A stretch of DNA of 13,003 nucleotides from Nitrosopumilales archaeon UBA218. GTDB lineage: Archaea; Thermoproteota; Nitrososphaeria; Nitrososphaerales; Nitrosopumilaceae. Position 1 is the first letter of the stretch, and every line of letters starts with the position of its first letter. Both the position numbers and the translations under genes were made by a program. A model generated the notes under the pieces. That model worked only from the letters and a program-made list of their open reading frames with translations. It searched no databases and was not told where the DNA came from. Location: NCBI GenBank assembly GCA_002499525.1, contig DAMC01000080.1, positions 1 through 13,003 on the forward strand, in the 5' to 3' direction. Shown piece by piece: positions 6,646 through 13,003 of this stretch.

Positions 6646-7331
6646 TTGAAAGCTGCAACCATAATTGCGCCACCCATCATATCTTTTTCAAATTCTACTC
6701 TGGAAAATCTCTCTAATAACAATCCCTCGAGCTTTTTGTTTTGTGGCCATCGTTTGTATGTTCCATACAGTGTCCCGAACTTAAGTCCAAGTCTTCCACC
6801 CACTGCAAATGCAATCACTGGCAAAACAAATTTCAGATAAAACGAAACTCCTGCACGCAGAATTGCTTCGTCAGGTTTGCCCAAATCTACGATTACAAAG
6901 CGACCACCATCCTTCAAAACACGATGAATCTCTGAAATCGCAATTCTGAGGTTAATCGCATCTCGTAAACAATATCCGCACAATACTGCGTCAAACTGTC
7001 CATCTCTAAATGGAATGTGTTCAAAAACCCCACATGACATGTCTGGAACTTTCTCAAGGAAAGTACTGGTATTTTTGAGCATGGGAACCAGGGGATCATA
7101 AAGTGTAACTTTGATATCGCCCTGACAAATTTTTATTGCAGTTTTGGACATGTTTCCAAAACCAGAACCTGCATCCAAAATTTGATTTCCTGGCAAGACA
7201 CGATTTGTGATTCCACGTATTCTGTGGTTTTGGGCTTTTCCAAGAGAGATGTAAAAATTCACTTTGTCATAAATGGGAATTATTTGTCTTAGTACTTCAA
7301 TTACTTCGCCCCAATAACTGCCGAGTCCCAT
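6642..7331 (-). CDS. UbiE/MenG-type class I SAM-dependent methyltransferase
   Basis: A 229-residue protein with the class I fold. Motif I is ILDAGSGFG (51-59). An acidic region follows (VTLYDPL, 75-81), then EHIPFRDGQFDAVLCGYCLRD (104-124), ISEIHRVLKDGGRFVIVDLGKP (132-153), and a C-terminal YKRWPQNKKLEGLL stretch. The PF.D..FD plus LR...EI.RVLK.GG order is that of UbiE/COQ5/MenG, which methylates demethylmenaquinone or 2-polyprenyl-benzoquinol. Thaumarchaeota contain menaquinones, so a C-methylation role in quinone synthesis is plausible, but assignment from sequence alone is not certain. Residues about 158-180 form a hydrophobic stretch that may contact membrane. It lies 35 bases after psmA and overlaps the MFS gene by four bases. 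Confidence 0.8.
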   Translation of the reverse strand: MGLGSYWGEVIEVLRQIIPIYDKVNFYISLGKAQNHRIRGITNRVLPGNQILDAGSGFGNMSKTAIKICQGDIKVTLYDPLVPMLKNTSTFLEKVPDMSCGVFEHIPFRDGQFDAVLCGYCLRDAINLRIAISEIHRVLKDGGRFVIVDLGKPDEAILRAGVSFYLKFVLPVIAFAVGGRLGLKFGTLYGTYKRWPQNKKLEGLLLERFSRVEFEKDMMGGAIMVAAFK

Positions 7332-7340
7332 TGAACTTCT

Positions 7341-7358
7341 AATAATTAATACATAATT
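7341..7358 (-). promoter_or_regulatory. A/T-rich element upstream of the UbiE-type gene
   Basis: The 35-base gap after psmA is almost entirely A/T. On the minus strand AAATTATGTATTAATTATT runs toward the ATG at 7331, with its distal part (AAATTATG) about 20-27 bases upstream. It could give the methyltransferase and MFS genes their own promoter, separate from psmA, or it could simply be a U-rich spacer that ends psmA transcripts. Confidence 0.25.
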
Positions 7359-7366
7359 TGTAGTAA

Positions 7367-8095
7367 CTAGACTGATTTTGGATATTTTGTCTTGGCTACT
7401 GAAGAATATTTTTCAATTTCTGCATCGCTAACCTTTTGAAGAGTTCTTTTATCCTTTGTAACTCGGGACATCTTGATGCTTTTTTCTTCTTTTGACTCTG
7501 CACGCAATTCAATTGCTGCTACTGCAAGTGCAGATGCATCATCTAGTGACATATCGTCTTTGTAGTTCTTTTCTAAGAAAGCATTAACATCGTCTGCACC
7601 CGCACCAATTGCAACTGCTGCATATGAGACAAATGTTCCGGATGGATCTGTAACATAGATTTTGTTACCGCTTTGATCAACACCAGATATTATCAATGCA
7701 ACACCAAAAGGACGGACTCCAGAGTACTGGGTATATTGATGACATCTATCTGCCAAATGTTTTGCAACTGTTTCTACCTCAACTTCCTCATCATAGATTA
7801 GTTTGTGACTTTGTGAAAAAGTCCTTGCATCATCAACTTGGACTCGGGCATCTGGAATGTATCCAGCCGCTGCAATTCCAATGTGATCATCAACTTGGAA
7901 TATTTTTTGTGTAATTACGGAAACTTGGAGTTTTCTTGGTATTTCTTCAACTGCTACCACAACACCATCCTTACTTTTTACGCCTACTGCCAAAGTTCCA
8001 CGCTTTACTGTCTCTATAGCATACTCTACTTGGTATATTCTTCCGTCAGGAGAATACATTGTAGGAGTCATGTCGTATCCGCGTGCTGGCATCAT
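7367..8095 (-). CDS. psmA: 20S proteasome alpha subunit
   Basis: A 242-residue protein of the archaeal proteasome alpha type, which forms the outer seven-membered gating rings of the 20S core. The N-terminal gate region has GYDMTPTMYSPDGR and then IYQVEYA. Tyr7, Asp8, Pro16 and Tyr25 match the conserved gate residues of the Thermoplasma subunit, but Met9 replaces the Arg of the usual YDR. Lys64 (TQKIFQVDD) aligns with the pocket lysine that binds the HbYX tails of PAN/Cdc48-type ATPases. HQYTQYSGVRPFGVALI (about 124-140) is a strong family signature. There is no processed propeptide and no catalytic Thr1, as expected for alpha. Two ATG codons are in tandem; the second (8092) would also serve. 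It is first in a minus-strand run with the UbiE-type and MFS genes, 35 bases from the next. Confidence 0.96.
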   Translation of the reverse strand: MMPARGYDMTPTMYSPDGRIYQVEYAIETVKRGTLAVGVKSKDGVVVAVEEIPRKLQVSVITQKIFQVDDHIGIAAAGYIPDARVQVDDARTFSQSHKLIYDEEVEVETVAKHLADRCHQYTQYSGVRPFGVALIISGVDQSGNKIYVTDPSGTFVSYAAVAIGAGADDVNAFLEKNYKDDMSLDDASALAVAAIELRAESKEEKSIKMSRVTKDKRTLQKVSDAEIEKYSSVAKTKYPKSV

Positions 8096-8120
8096 AATGA
8101 ATGAGCTAGTTTGACTGACA

Positions 8121-8127
8121 ATTTAAG
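8121..8127 (-). promoter_or_regulatory. Candidate box A for psmA
   Basis: On the minus strand the sequence reads AAGGCTTAAATTG, with CTTAAAT 26-32 bases upstream of the first ATG of psmA. This spacing fits a leaderless or very short-leader transcript. Confidence 0.5.
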
Positions 8128-8493
8128 CCTTAGTTGGTATCCGAGCCTGAAGCAATCATTAATCGATAGCATATCTACAAATTCAATCTAATCCTGTCTG
8201 CAAAGGATCATGATTCGCGATAGTCTTGTTTTCATTGGCTGGTTTGAATTTGATCGCTTTGAGAAAATATCCCTCTGGCGGGTATTTACCTGTTCAATCA
8301 GATTAACACTAGGCAGATTCATAAAAAATAAGCTGCACAACAAAACTCAGTTTGAATCTGGCGTACTAAATTAAATAAAAAAGTTATCTGGGTGAAAAAT
8401 TATATTGGAACTAAATTCTCTAAAATAAAAAACTGTAAACCCATTCACAAAAATCATGGCGATCAATTGTTTTCAGAATCATTTCTCAACATA
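8128..8493. other. Intergenic stretch without a convincing gene
   Basis: Between the psmA and gdhA box A elements there are about 365 bases with no recognised gene. A 54-codon ORF (8210-8374, plus, ATG) is present, but its composition (many Trp, Phe and Arg) looks unlike its neighbours and no match is recognised. An in-frame GTG at 8392 would extend gdhA, but the added 46 residues are unlike the family. A/T-rich elements at about 8320-8332 (CATAAAAAATAAG) and 8368-8380 could be further promoters or belong to a small RNA; nothing else supports either. No tRNA cloverleaf was seen. Confidence 0.4.
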
Positions 8494-8500
8494 CTTAAAT
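8494..8500 (+). promoter_or_regulatory. Candidate box A for gdhA, inside the extended ORF
   Basis: ATACTTAAATAC contains CTTAAAT 30-36 bases upstream of the TTG at 8530, the same heptamer as upstream of psmA. Its position implies that transcription starts close to 8525, which makes the longer GTG-initiated reading frame from 8392 unlikely to be translated. Confidence 0.5.
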
Positions 8501-8529
8501 ACAATCCGACTACAGAGATCTCGATCAAA

Positions 8530-9801
8530 TTGGTTCAGGCAGATCCATTCAAGAATGCACAAAAACAACTTGATGATGCTTGCTCAATTTTAAAAGTTGA
8601 CAAGGGAATCAGGGATTACCTGGCAGAACCAAACAAGGTTTTGCGAGTAAAGCTTCCAGTGAAAATGGACAACGGAAAAATCCGAACATTCATTGGATTT
8701 AGAAGCCAACACAACAATGACCGTGGACCATACAAAGGTGGAATCAGATACTTTGATCCTGAAGGCGGCATTGAGTACATGGAAAAGGAAGTCAAGGCAT
8801 TATCGTCTTGGATGACTTGGAAATGTGCAGTAGTAGATGTCCCATTGGGTGGAGGCAAGGGTGGAATTTTTGTCAATCCTAAAAAAGAAAAGCTATCTGA
8901 AAGTGAGCTTGAGAGACTGACAAGAAGATATGCTTATGCAATCTACGAGGTAATCGGCCCACAAAAAGACATTCCAGCTCCTGATGTGTATACTGGAGGC
9001 AGGGAAATGGCACAAATCATGGACGTTTACGGAAAACTAGCTGGCAATGAACATCAACCAGGAGTTATCACCGGCAAACCCATTGCATTGGGCGGTTCTC
9101 TTGCACGAAACGTAGCAACCGGTCTTGGATGTGCGTACTGTATCCGCGAAGCCGCAAAGACCTTGGGCCTCAAACTAAAAGGTGCCAAGGTGGTCATTCA
9201 GGGATTTGGTAATGCTGGAACATTTGCTGCAGAGTACCTGGAAAAAATGGGTGCCAAAGTTATTGCAGTAAGTGACACAAAAGGCTCTATCATAAATCCA
9301 AATGGTATGAATTCAAAGAAAGTACTTGAATTCAAAAACAAAACAGGCTCCGTAGTCGGATTTCCGGGAAGCAAAAAAATCACTACTGAACAACTACTAA
9401 CAACAAAATGCGATATTTTGATTCCAGCCGCACTGGAAAACCAAATTAACGCATCCATTGCAAAAAAACTCCAATGCAAAATCATTGGTGAAGCTGCAAA
9501 CGGCCCAACTATGCCAGAAGCAGACCCAATAATTTACCAGAAAAAGATAATGGTCATACCAGATATCTTGGCAAACTCTGGCGGAGTATGTATCTCATAT
9601 CTGGAATGGGTACAAAACAACATGGGTTACTATTGGTCATTTGAAGAAGTAGCTTCAAAGATGGAAGACCATATCACTCGTGGATTTCGTGACACACTCG
9701 CATTGTCAAAACAACACAAAATCGACATGAGACGTGCCGCAATGGTTCTGGCAGTAGGAAGAGTTGTAGAAGCATTCAAAGCAAAAGGCCTCTGGCCATA
9801 A
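8530..9801 (+). CDS. gdhA: Glutamate dehydrogenase, Glu/Leu/Phe/Val dehydrogenase family
   Basis: The enzyme interconverts 2-oxoglutarate plus ammonium and glutamate using NAD(P)H, the link between ammonium and amino acids. With the TTG start it is 423 residues, the usual hexameric archaeal length. Its N-terminus MVQADPFKNA lines up with the Pyrococcus enzyme's MVEQDPYEIV. The substrate domain has RGPYKGGIRY (65-74), WMTWK with Lys98, the catalytic PLGGGKGG with Lys110, and PAPDVYTGG with Asp152. ITGKPIALGGS (180-190) leads into the Rossmann fold GFGNAGTFAAE (225-235) and IAVSDTKG. AANGPTMPEAD and ILANSGGVCISYLEWVQN are late family motifs. An in-frame GTG at 8392 would add 46 residues lacking family similarity and containing the probable promoter, so it is not preferred. 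Cofactor preference is not decided. Confidence 0.94.
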   Translation: MVQADPFKNAQKQLDDACSILKVDKGIRDYLAEPNKVLRVKLPVKMDNGKIRTFIGFRSQHNNDRGPYKGGIRYFDPEGGIEYMEKEVKALSSWMTWKCAVVDVPLGGGKGGIFVNPKKEKLSESELERLTRRYAYAIYEVIGPQKDIPAPDVYTGGREMAQIMDVYGKLAGNEHQPGVITGKPIALGGSLARNVATGLGCAYCIREAAKTLGLKLKGAKVVIQGFGNAGTFAAEYLEKMGAKVIAVSDTKGSIINPNGMNSKKVLEFKNKTGSVVGFPGSKKITTEQLLTTKCDILIPAALENQINASIAKKLQCKIIGEAANGPTMPEADPIIYQKKIMVIPDILANSGGVCISYLEWVQNNMGYYWSFEEVASKMEDHITRGFRDTLALSKQHKIDMRRAAMVLAVGRVVEAFKAKGLWP

Positions 9802-9816
9802 ACTCTCCATTTTTCA

Positions 9817-9824
9817 TTTTATAC
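9817..9824 (+). promoter_or_regulatory. Candidate box A for the membrane protein/amidotransferase pair; also a T-rich gdhA end
   Basis: TTTTATAC lies 32-39 bases upstream of the GTG at 9856, in the 54-base gap after gdhA. The preceding T-rich stretch (ATTTTTCATTTT, about 9809-9820) is a plausible archaeal terminator for gdhA, so the two functions may overlap. Confidence 0.35.
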
Positions 9825-9855
9825 CCTAAAATTATACTGAATTGAGCCTTAATTC

Positions 9856-10371
9856 GTGACAAACAAACACACCATTATTGTATTAATTTCACTAATTGTT
9901 ATTGTTGGATCTGTGGGTTATTCCGGGCTCAACATGGTATCTTTACCCGTCTTACAATTTTCTTGGCCGGGAAATCAGTTTAACTATCTTTCCGTTATGA
10001 CAGACAAAACTGTAAATGTTTGCAATGATTCTCCTTTACCTGCATCATTTTCAAAATATTCTTTCACCATAATTTACGGCGGAAAAGAACTTGGAACATA
10101 CATCACTGGTAATGGTGCATTTGCACCTCATACTAGCGGACAAATCTATGGTAAGTTTGACTCTGATGATGATAGTGTATCTGCACTGTTCTTTTCATTT
10201 TTTGATACTGCCAACGGAGGAACCGAAGTGGCAAGAATTAACATGGAAAAACTTCACATAAGGACAAAACTAGATTCCACTGTACTCTGGGTTATACCAT
10301 ATAGCATTACTAATGACTATTCAGGATCAGAATTTTTGAATATGATTAACACCAAACTGAGCTGCAAATAA
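9856..10371 (+). CDS. Membrane-anchored or exported protein of unknown function, 171 residues
   Basis: The GTG-initiated protein starts with a short polar n-region and a hydrophobic segment (about residues 7-25, TIIVLISLIVIVGSVGYSG), acting as a signal peptide or an N-terminal anchor. The rest is predicted outside the cell and beta-rich. The segment VNVCNDSPLPASFSKYSFTI followed by YGGKELGTYITG resembles the start of LEA14-like domains (a conserved N/D-S-P-x-P turn, then a strand and 'G..lg..'). That resemblance is my reading of the pattern, not a confirmed family. There are two cysteines (about 56 and 170). The stop overlaps the next ATG by one base (TAATG), so it is very likely co-translated with the amidotransferase. 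The function is unknown. Confidence 0.7.
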   Translation: MTNKHTIIVLISLIVIVGSVGYSGLNMVSLPVLQFSWPGNQFNYLSVMTDKTVNVCNDSPLPASFSKYSFTIIYGGKELGTYITGNGAFAPHTSGQIYGKFDSDDDSVSALFFSFFDTANGGTEVARINMEKLHIRTKLDSTVLWVIPYSITNDYSGSEFLNMINTKLSCK

Positions 10372-11054
10372 TGTCTGATGTTCTTGTAATAAAAAATGCA
10401 GGCCTTGAAGGACCTGGAACAATAGGACAACTTCTCGAATCTGATGGCTATTCACTCCAAATCATTTCTGTAAAAAAAGAAAAAATCCCGCCATTAAATC
10501 ACAAAATTGTTCTAATCATGGGTGCCCCAGAGAGTGCTAATGATGATTTACCATATCTCAGAGATGAGCTTGATTTAATCCGAAACGCATCCCAACAAAA
10601 CATACCTACGCTTGGAATTTGTCTTGGCTCTCAACTTATAGCCAAGGCATTTGGTGCTAGAGTTTATCCTGGTTCGAAAAAGGAAATTGGTTTTTATCAT
10701 GATGTCTTTATTGATAAAGAGTCAAAATCGAGCCTGTTTTCAGGTATTTCAAACCCGTTCACAGTATTTCACTGGCATGGTGATACATTTGATATTCCGT
10801 CTGGTGCAAAAAGACTGGCATATTCGGACTTGTATGCACAGGCAATTCAAATTGGTAGTACAATAGGACTGCAATTTCATTTCGAGGTGGATTCAGACAT
10901 TGTCAAGTCTTGGCTTGATAATACTAAGGAGGATCTAAAAATTGCTAACATCGATCCAAAAAAAATTCGCACCGAGATCGATGACTATATTCAAACAGTA
11001 CAAAAAAACATGAAAATTTTTTACAAAAACTTCAAATCAGAATTCAAACTCTGA
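10371..11054 (+). CDS. Stand-alone class I glutamine amidotransferase domain protein (GuaA-like)
   Basis: A 227-residue class I (triad) glutamine amidotransferase with no attached synthetase domain. The nucleophile elbow is LGICLGSQ with Cys84, and the other triad members are His170 and Glu172 in QFHFE. FHWHGDTFDIPSGAKRLAYS (133-152) is a feature of the COG0518-type stand-alone proteins related to the glutaminase part of GMP synthase. Such domains hydrolyse glutamine and pass ammonia to a partner, or act on other gamma-glutamyl amides. The partner is not known here. Archaeal split GMP synthase (GuaAa) is somewhat shorter and has a different HGD region, so this is probably a separate paralogue. 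It follows the membrane-anchored protein with a one-base overlap and has no promoter of its own. Confidence 0.85.
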   Translation: MSDVLVIKNAGLEGPGTIGQLLESDGYSLQIISVKKEKIPPLNHKIVLIMGAPESANDDLPYLRDELDLIRNASQQNIPTLGICLGSQLIAKAFGARVYPGSKKEIGFYHDVFIDKESKSSLFSGISNPFTVFHWHGDTFDIPSGAKRLAYSDLYAQAIQIGSTIGLQFHFEVDSDIVKSWLDNTKEDLKIANIDPKKIRTEIDDYIQTVQKNMKIFYKNFKSEFKL

Positions 11055-11058
11055 CACA

Positions 11059-11070
11059 AATTTAATATAT
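11059..11070 (+). promoter_or_regulatory. Candidate box A for the acyl-CoA synthetase gene
   Basis: AATTTAATATAT lies 27-38 bases upstream of the ATG at 11097, in the 42-base gap after the amidotransferase gene. It is the most TATA-like element in the window, which suits a strongly expressed central-carbon gene. Confidence 0.5.
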
Positions 11071-11096
11071 TCATCGAGGTTGTCTTCGATCACCTT

Positions 11097-13003
11097 ATGC
11101 AAAAAACAAAGAAAATTTTTGACGAAACAATGAAGACAGATCACAAGGTAATCACTGAGGATGTTTCTAAATCAATTCTCAAAGCATATGGCGTTAAAGT
11201 ACCCCCATATGCACTAGCAAAAACAGCCAATGACGCTGTAAAGGCATCAAAGAGAATAGGTTTTCCATTAGTGATGAAAATAGTCTCTCCACAAATTTTA
11301 CACAAAACTGATGCAGGTGGAGTCAAAGTGGGTGTTGCTAATGCAAAGGAAGTCAAAAAGACTTTTGATACTATTATTAAAAATGTGAAAAAATACAACA
11401 AGAAGGCCGAAATCAAAGGCGTTCTCTTGGAAAAAATGGTTCCTAAAGGAGTCGAAATGATTGTCGGACTACAAGTTGACCCACAATTCGGTCCTGTAAT
11501 CATGGCTGGTCTCGGAGGTGTCATGACTGAAGTGTTCAAGGATGTAGCTTGGAGAATGTTGCCAATTACAATATCTGATGCTAAATCAATGATTGAAGAA
11601 CTCAAATCCTCAAAACTCTTCAAAGGATTCAGGGGTAGCGCACCAATCGATATGAATATGCTTGCAAAAGCACTTGTTCAGATTGGAAAAATCGGCACCG
11701 ATAATGCATCCTATGTGAATAGTATTGACTTTAACCCGATTGTAGTGTATCCGAAATCTTACTTTGTAGTTGACGCAAAAATCATCCTGGCAAAGGAAGT
11801 AAACAATAACGTTATTTCAAAGGCAGAACCAAATGCCGAATTCATGGAGAAGTTCTTCACTCCAGCATCAGTTGCTCTAGTAGGCGCGTCTGCAACTCCG
11901 GGCAAAGTCGGAAACTCCGTTCTTGATAGCCTGGCAAAGCATGATTACAAAGGCGCAGTATATCCAATTAATCCAAAATCTGAAGAAATTCTTGGAGTAA
12001 AGTGTTACCCGTCAATTGATGCCATACCTGGTAATGTTGACTTGGTTGTGGTTTGCGTAGACCTCTCAGTGACTCCCCCAGTGTTGGAACAATGTGCAAA
12101 GAAAGGTATCCATAATGTGGTTATTGTGTCTGGCGGTGGAAAAGAATTGGGCGGAGAGCGTGCAATGTATGAGGCTCAAGTAAAAGAATTATCTGAAAAA
12201 CACAAAATCAGAATTATCGGTCCAAACTGCATAGGGATGTTCAATGCCGCAAACAGGCTAGACTGTGCATTCCAAGGTCAAGAACGAATGGTCCGTGCAA
12301 AACTAGGGAATGTTGCTCTACTTTCACAATCCGGTACAATGGGAATCAGCTTTTTAGAATCAGCGGACTCTTTCGGCTTATCAAAGATGGTAAGCTATGG
12401 TAACCGTTCTGATGTTGACGAAGCAGATATGATTTGGTATTTGGCATCTGATGAACAAACCAAAGTAATTGCTCTCTATGTCGAAGGCTTTGGAGATGGA
12501 CGCAAATTCATCGAGACTGCAAAACGTGTTATGGCAGAAAAGAAGAAACCAATCGTAATTTGGAAGAGTGGACGAACCGAGGCTGGTGCTAAACAAGCAG
12601 CTTCTCACACTGGTTCTCTCGGCGGATCAAATGCAATAATCATGGGTGCGTTCAAACAAGCAGGAATTATTTCAGTAGAGAGTTATCAAGAACTAGTCGC
12701 AGTAACAAAGGCACTAGCCTGGCAACCAGCTGCAAAAGGAAACCGAGTAGCAATGTGTAGTAACGGAGCAGGACCAATGATCGGTGGAATAGACCAATTC
12801 GAAAAATTAGGATTACAACTGGCTACAATATCGCCAAAAATTCTTGATGAAATGAAGGCTCACTTTCCCCCAACATACGTAATTGGTAAAGGTAATCCAG
12901 CTGATGTTACTGGAGGTGCCAATGCTGAAGATTATCGTTATACAATTGAAAAGTTCTACGAAGAACCAAACGTGGATGTGGTGATGCCTTGGTTTGTATT
13001 CCA
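11097..13003 (+). CDS. ADP-forming acyl-CoA synthetase, probably 3-hydroxypropionyl-CoA synthetase of the HP/HB cycle; 3' end outside the window
   Basis: The first 635 codons of a fused acid-CoA ligase (ADP-forming) are present. Residues about 15-235 are the ATP-grasp (beta) part, with ILHKTDAGGV around His69 and later SIDFNPIVV. The alpha part follows: a CoA-binding Rossmann domain (SVALVGASATPGKVGNSV, 258-275; YPINPKSEEILG), then LLSQSGTMG (408-416), GNRSDVDEADM, and KSGRTEAGAKQAASHTGSLGG, in which His504 matches the phosphohistidine of this family. The order is ATP-grasp first and alpha second, the reverse of the usual fusion. Thaumarchaeal carbon fixation uses such enzymes for 3-hydroxypropionate and 4-hydroxybutyrate, forming ADP and saving energy. 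From memory, the 3-hydroxypropionate enzyme Nmar_1309 lies close to glutamate dehydrogenase in Nitrosopumilus maritimus, which favours that substrate. The 4-hydroxybutyrate paralogue cannot be excluded by sequence. Confidence 0.85.
   Translation, partial: MQKTKKIFDETMKTDHKVITEDVSKSILKAYGVKVPPYALAKTANDAVKASKRIGFPLVMKIVSPQILHKTDAGGVKVGVANAKEVKKTFDTIIKNVKKYNKKAEIKGVLLEKMVPKGVEMIVGLQVDPQFGPVIMAGLGGVMTEVFKDVAWRMLPITISDAKSMIEELKSSKLFKGFRGSAPIDMNMLAKALVQIGKIGTDNASYVNSIDFNPIVVYPKSYFVVDAKIILAKEVNNNVISKAEPNAEFMEKFFTPASVALVGASATPGKVGNSVLDSLAKHDYKGAVYPINPKSEEILGVKCYPSIDAIPGNVDLVVVCVDLSVTPPVLEQCAKKGIHNVVIVSGGGKELGGERAMYEAQVKELSEKHKIRIIGPNCIGMFNAANRLDCAFQGQERMVRAKLGNVALLSQSGTMGISFLESADSFGLSKMVSYGNRSDVDEADMIWYLASDEQTKVIALYVEGFGDGRKFIETAKRVMAEKKKPIVIWKSGRTEAGAKQAASHTGSLGGSNAIIMGAFKQAGIISVESYQELVAVTKALAWQPAAKGNRVAMCSNGAGPMIGGIDQFEKLGLQLATISPKILDEMKAHFPPTYVIGKGNPADVTGGANAEDYRYTIEKFYEEPNVDVVMPWFVF

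Noticed and set aside
8128..8493. Possible tRNA, from T-loop-like GTTCAATC and GTTTGAATC strings
   Set aside because: No matching acceptor, D or anticodon stems could be built around them.
11141..11623. 160-codon minus-strand ORF
   Set aside because: It is antisense to the ATP-grasp domain of the acyl-CoA synthetase, whose motifs are clear on the plus strand.

Overview
The window looks like a chromosomal segment of an ammonia-oxidising thaumarchaeon (Nitrosopumilus/Nitrosarchaeum-like). Four things suggest this. The DNA is AT-rich. There is an archaeal proteasome alpha subunit and an archaeal-type hexameric glutamate dehydrogenase. A secreted protein carries the CxIATAAYGS ('CFI-box') C-terminal domain common in this group. 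A fused ADP-forming acyl-CoA synthetase matches the type used by the thaumarchaeal 3-hydroxypropionate/4-hydroxybutyrate (HP/HB) carbon fixation cycle. The organism is inferred from gene content only.

Layout, left half. A DEAH-box helicase with a C-terminal DUF1998 region runs leftward off the window (1-2348, minus). Divergent from it is a 68-residue basic protein of unknown function (2504-2710, plus). It converges on a two-gene minus-strand operon: a TatA/B-like translocase protein (3526-3864), then a solitary beta-class DNA methyltransferase (2753-3529) that overlaps it by four bases. Divergent from tatA is a 506-residue exported protein (3981-5501, plus). It has a beta-sandwich-like N-terminal domain, a Pro/Thr-rich stalk, Cys repeats, a duplicated 50-residue module and a CFI-box C-terminus.

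Middle. Three minus-strand genes read leftward: psmA (7367-8095), a UbiE/MenG-type methyltransferase (6642-7331) and an MFS transporter (5494-6645). The last two overlap as ATGA. The MFS gene and the exported-protein gene overlap at their 3' ends by eight bases.

Right half. After about 430 bases without a convincing gene come gdhA (8530-9801, with a TTG start argued below), a small membrane-anchored protein coupled to a stand-alone class I glutamine amidotransferase (9856-11054), and the 5' 635 codons of the ADP-forming acyl-CoA synthetase (11097 to the window edge). That last gene is probably the 3-hydroxypropionyl-CoA synthetase of the carbon fixation cycle.

The segment mixes nitrogen assimilation, carbon fixation, protein turnover, quinone-type methylation and cell-surface functions. 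I saw no tRNA, rRNA, CRISPR array, insertion sequence or phage gene, and no clear new defence system. Several genes appear to use TTG or GTG starts with an A/T-rich box A about 25-35 bases upstream, as expected for leaderless or short-leader archaeal transcripts.
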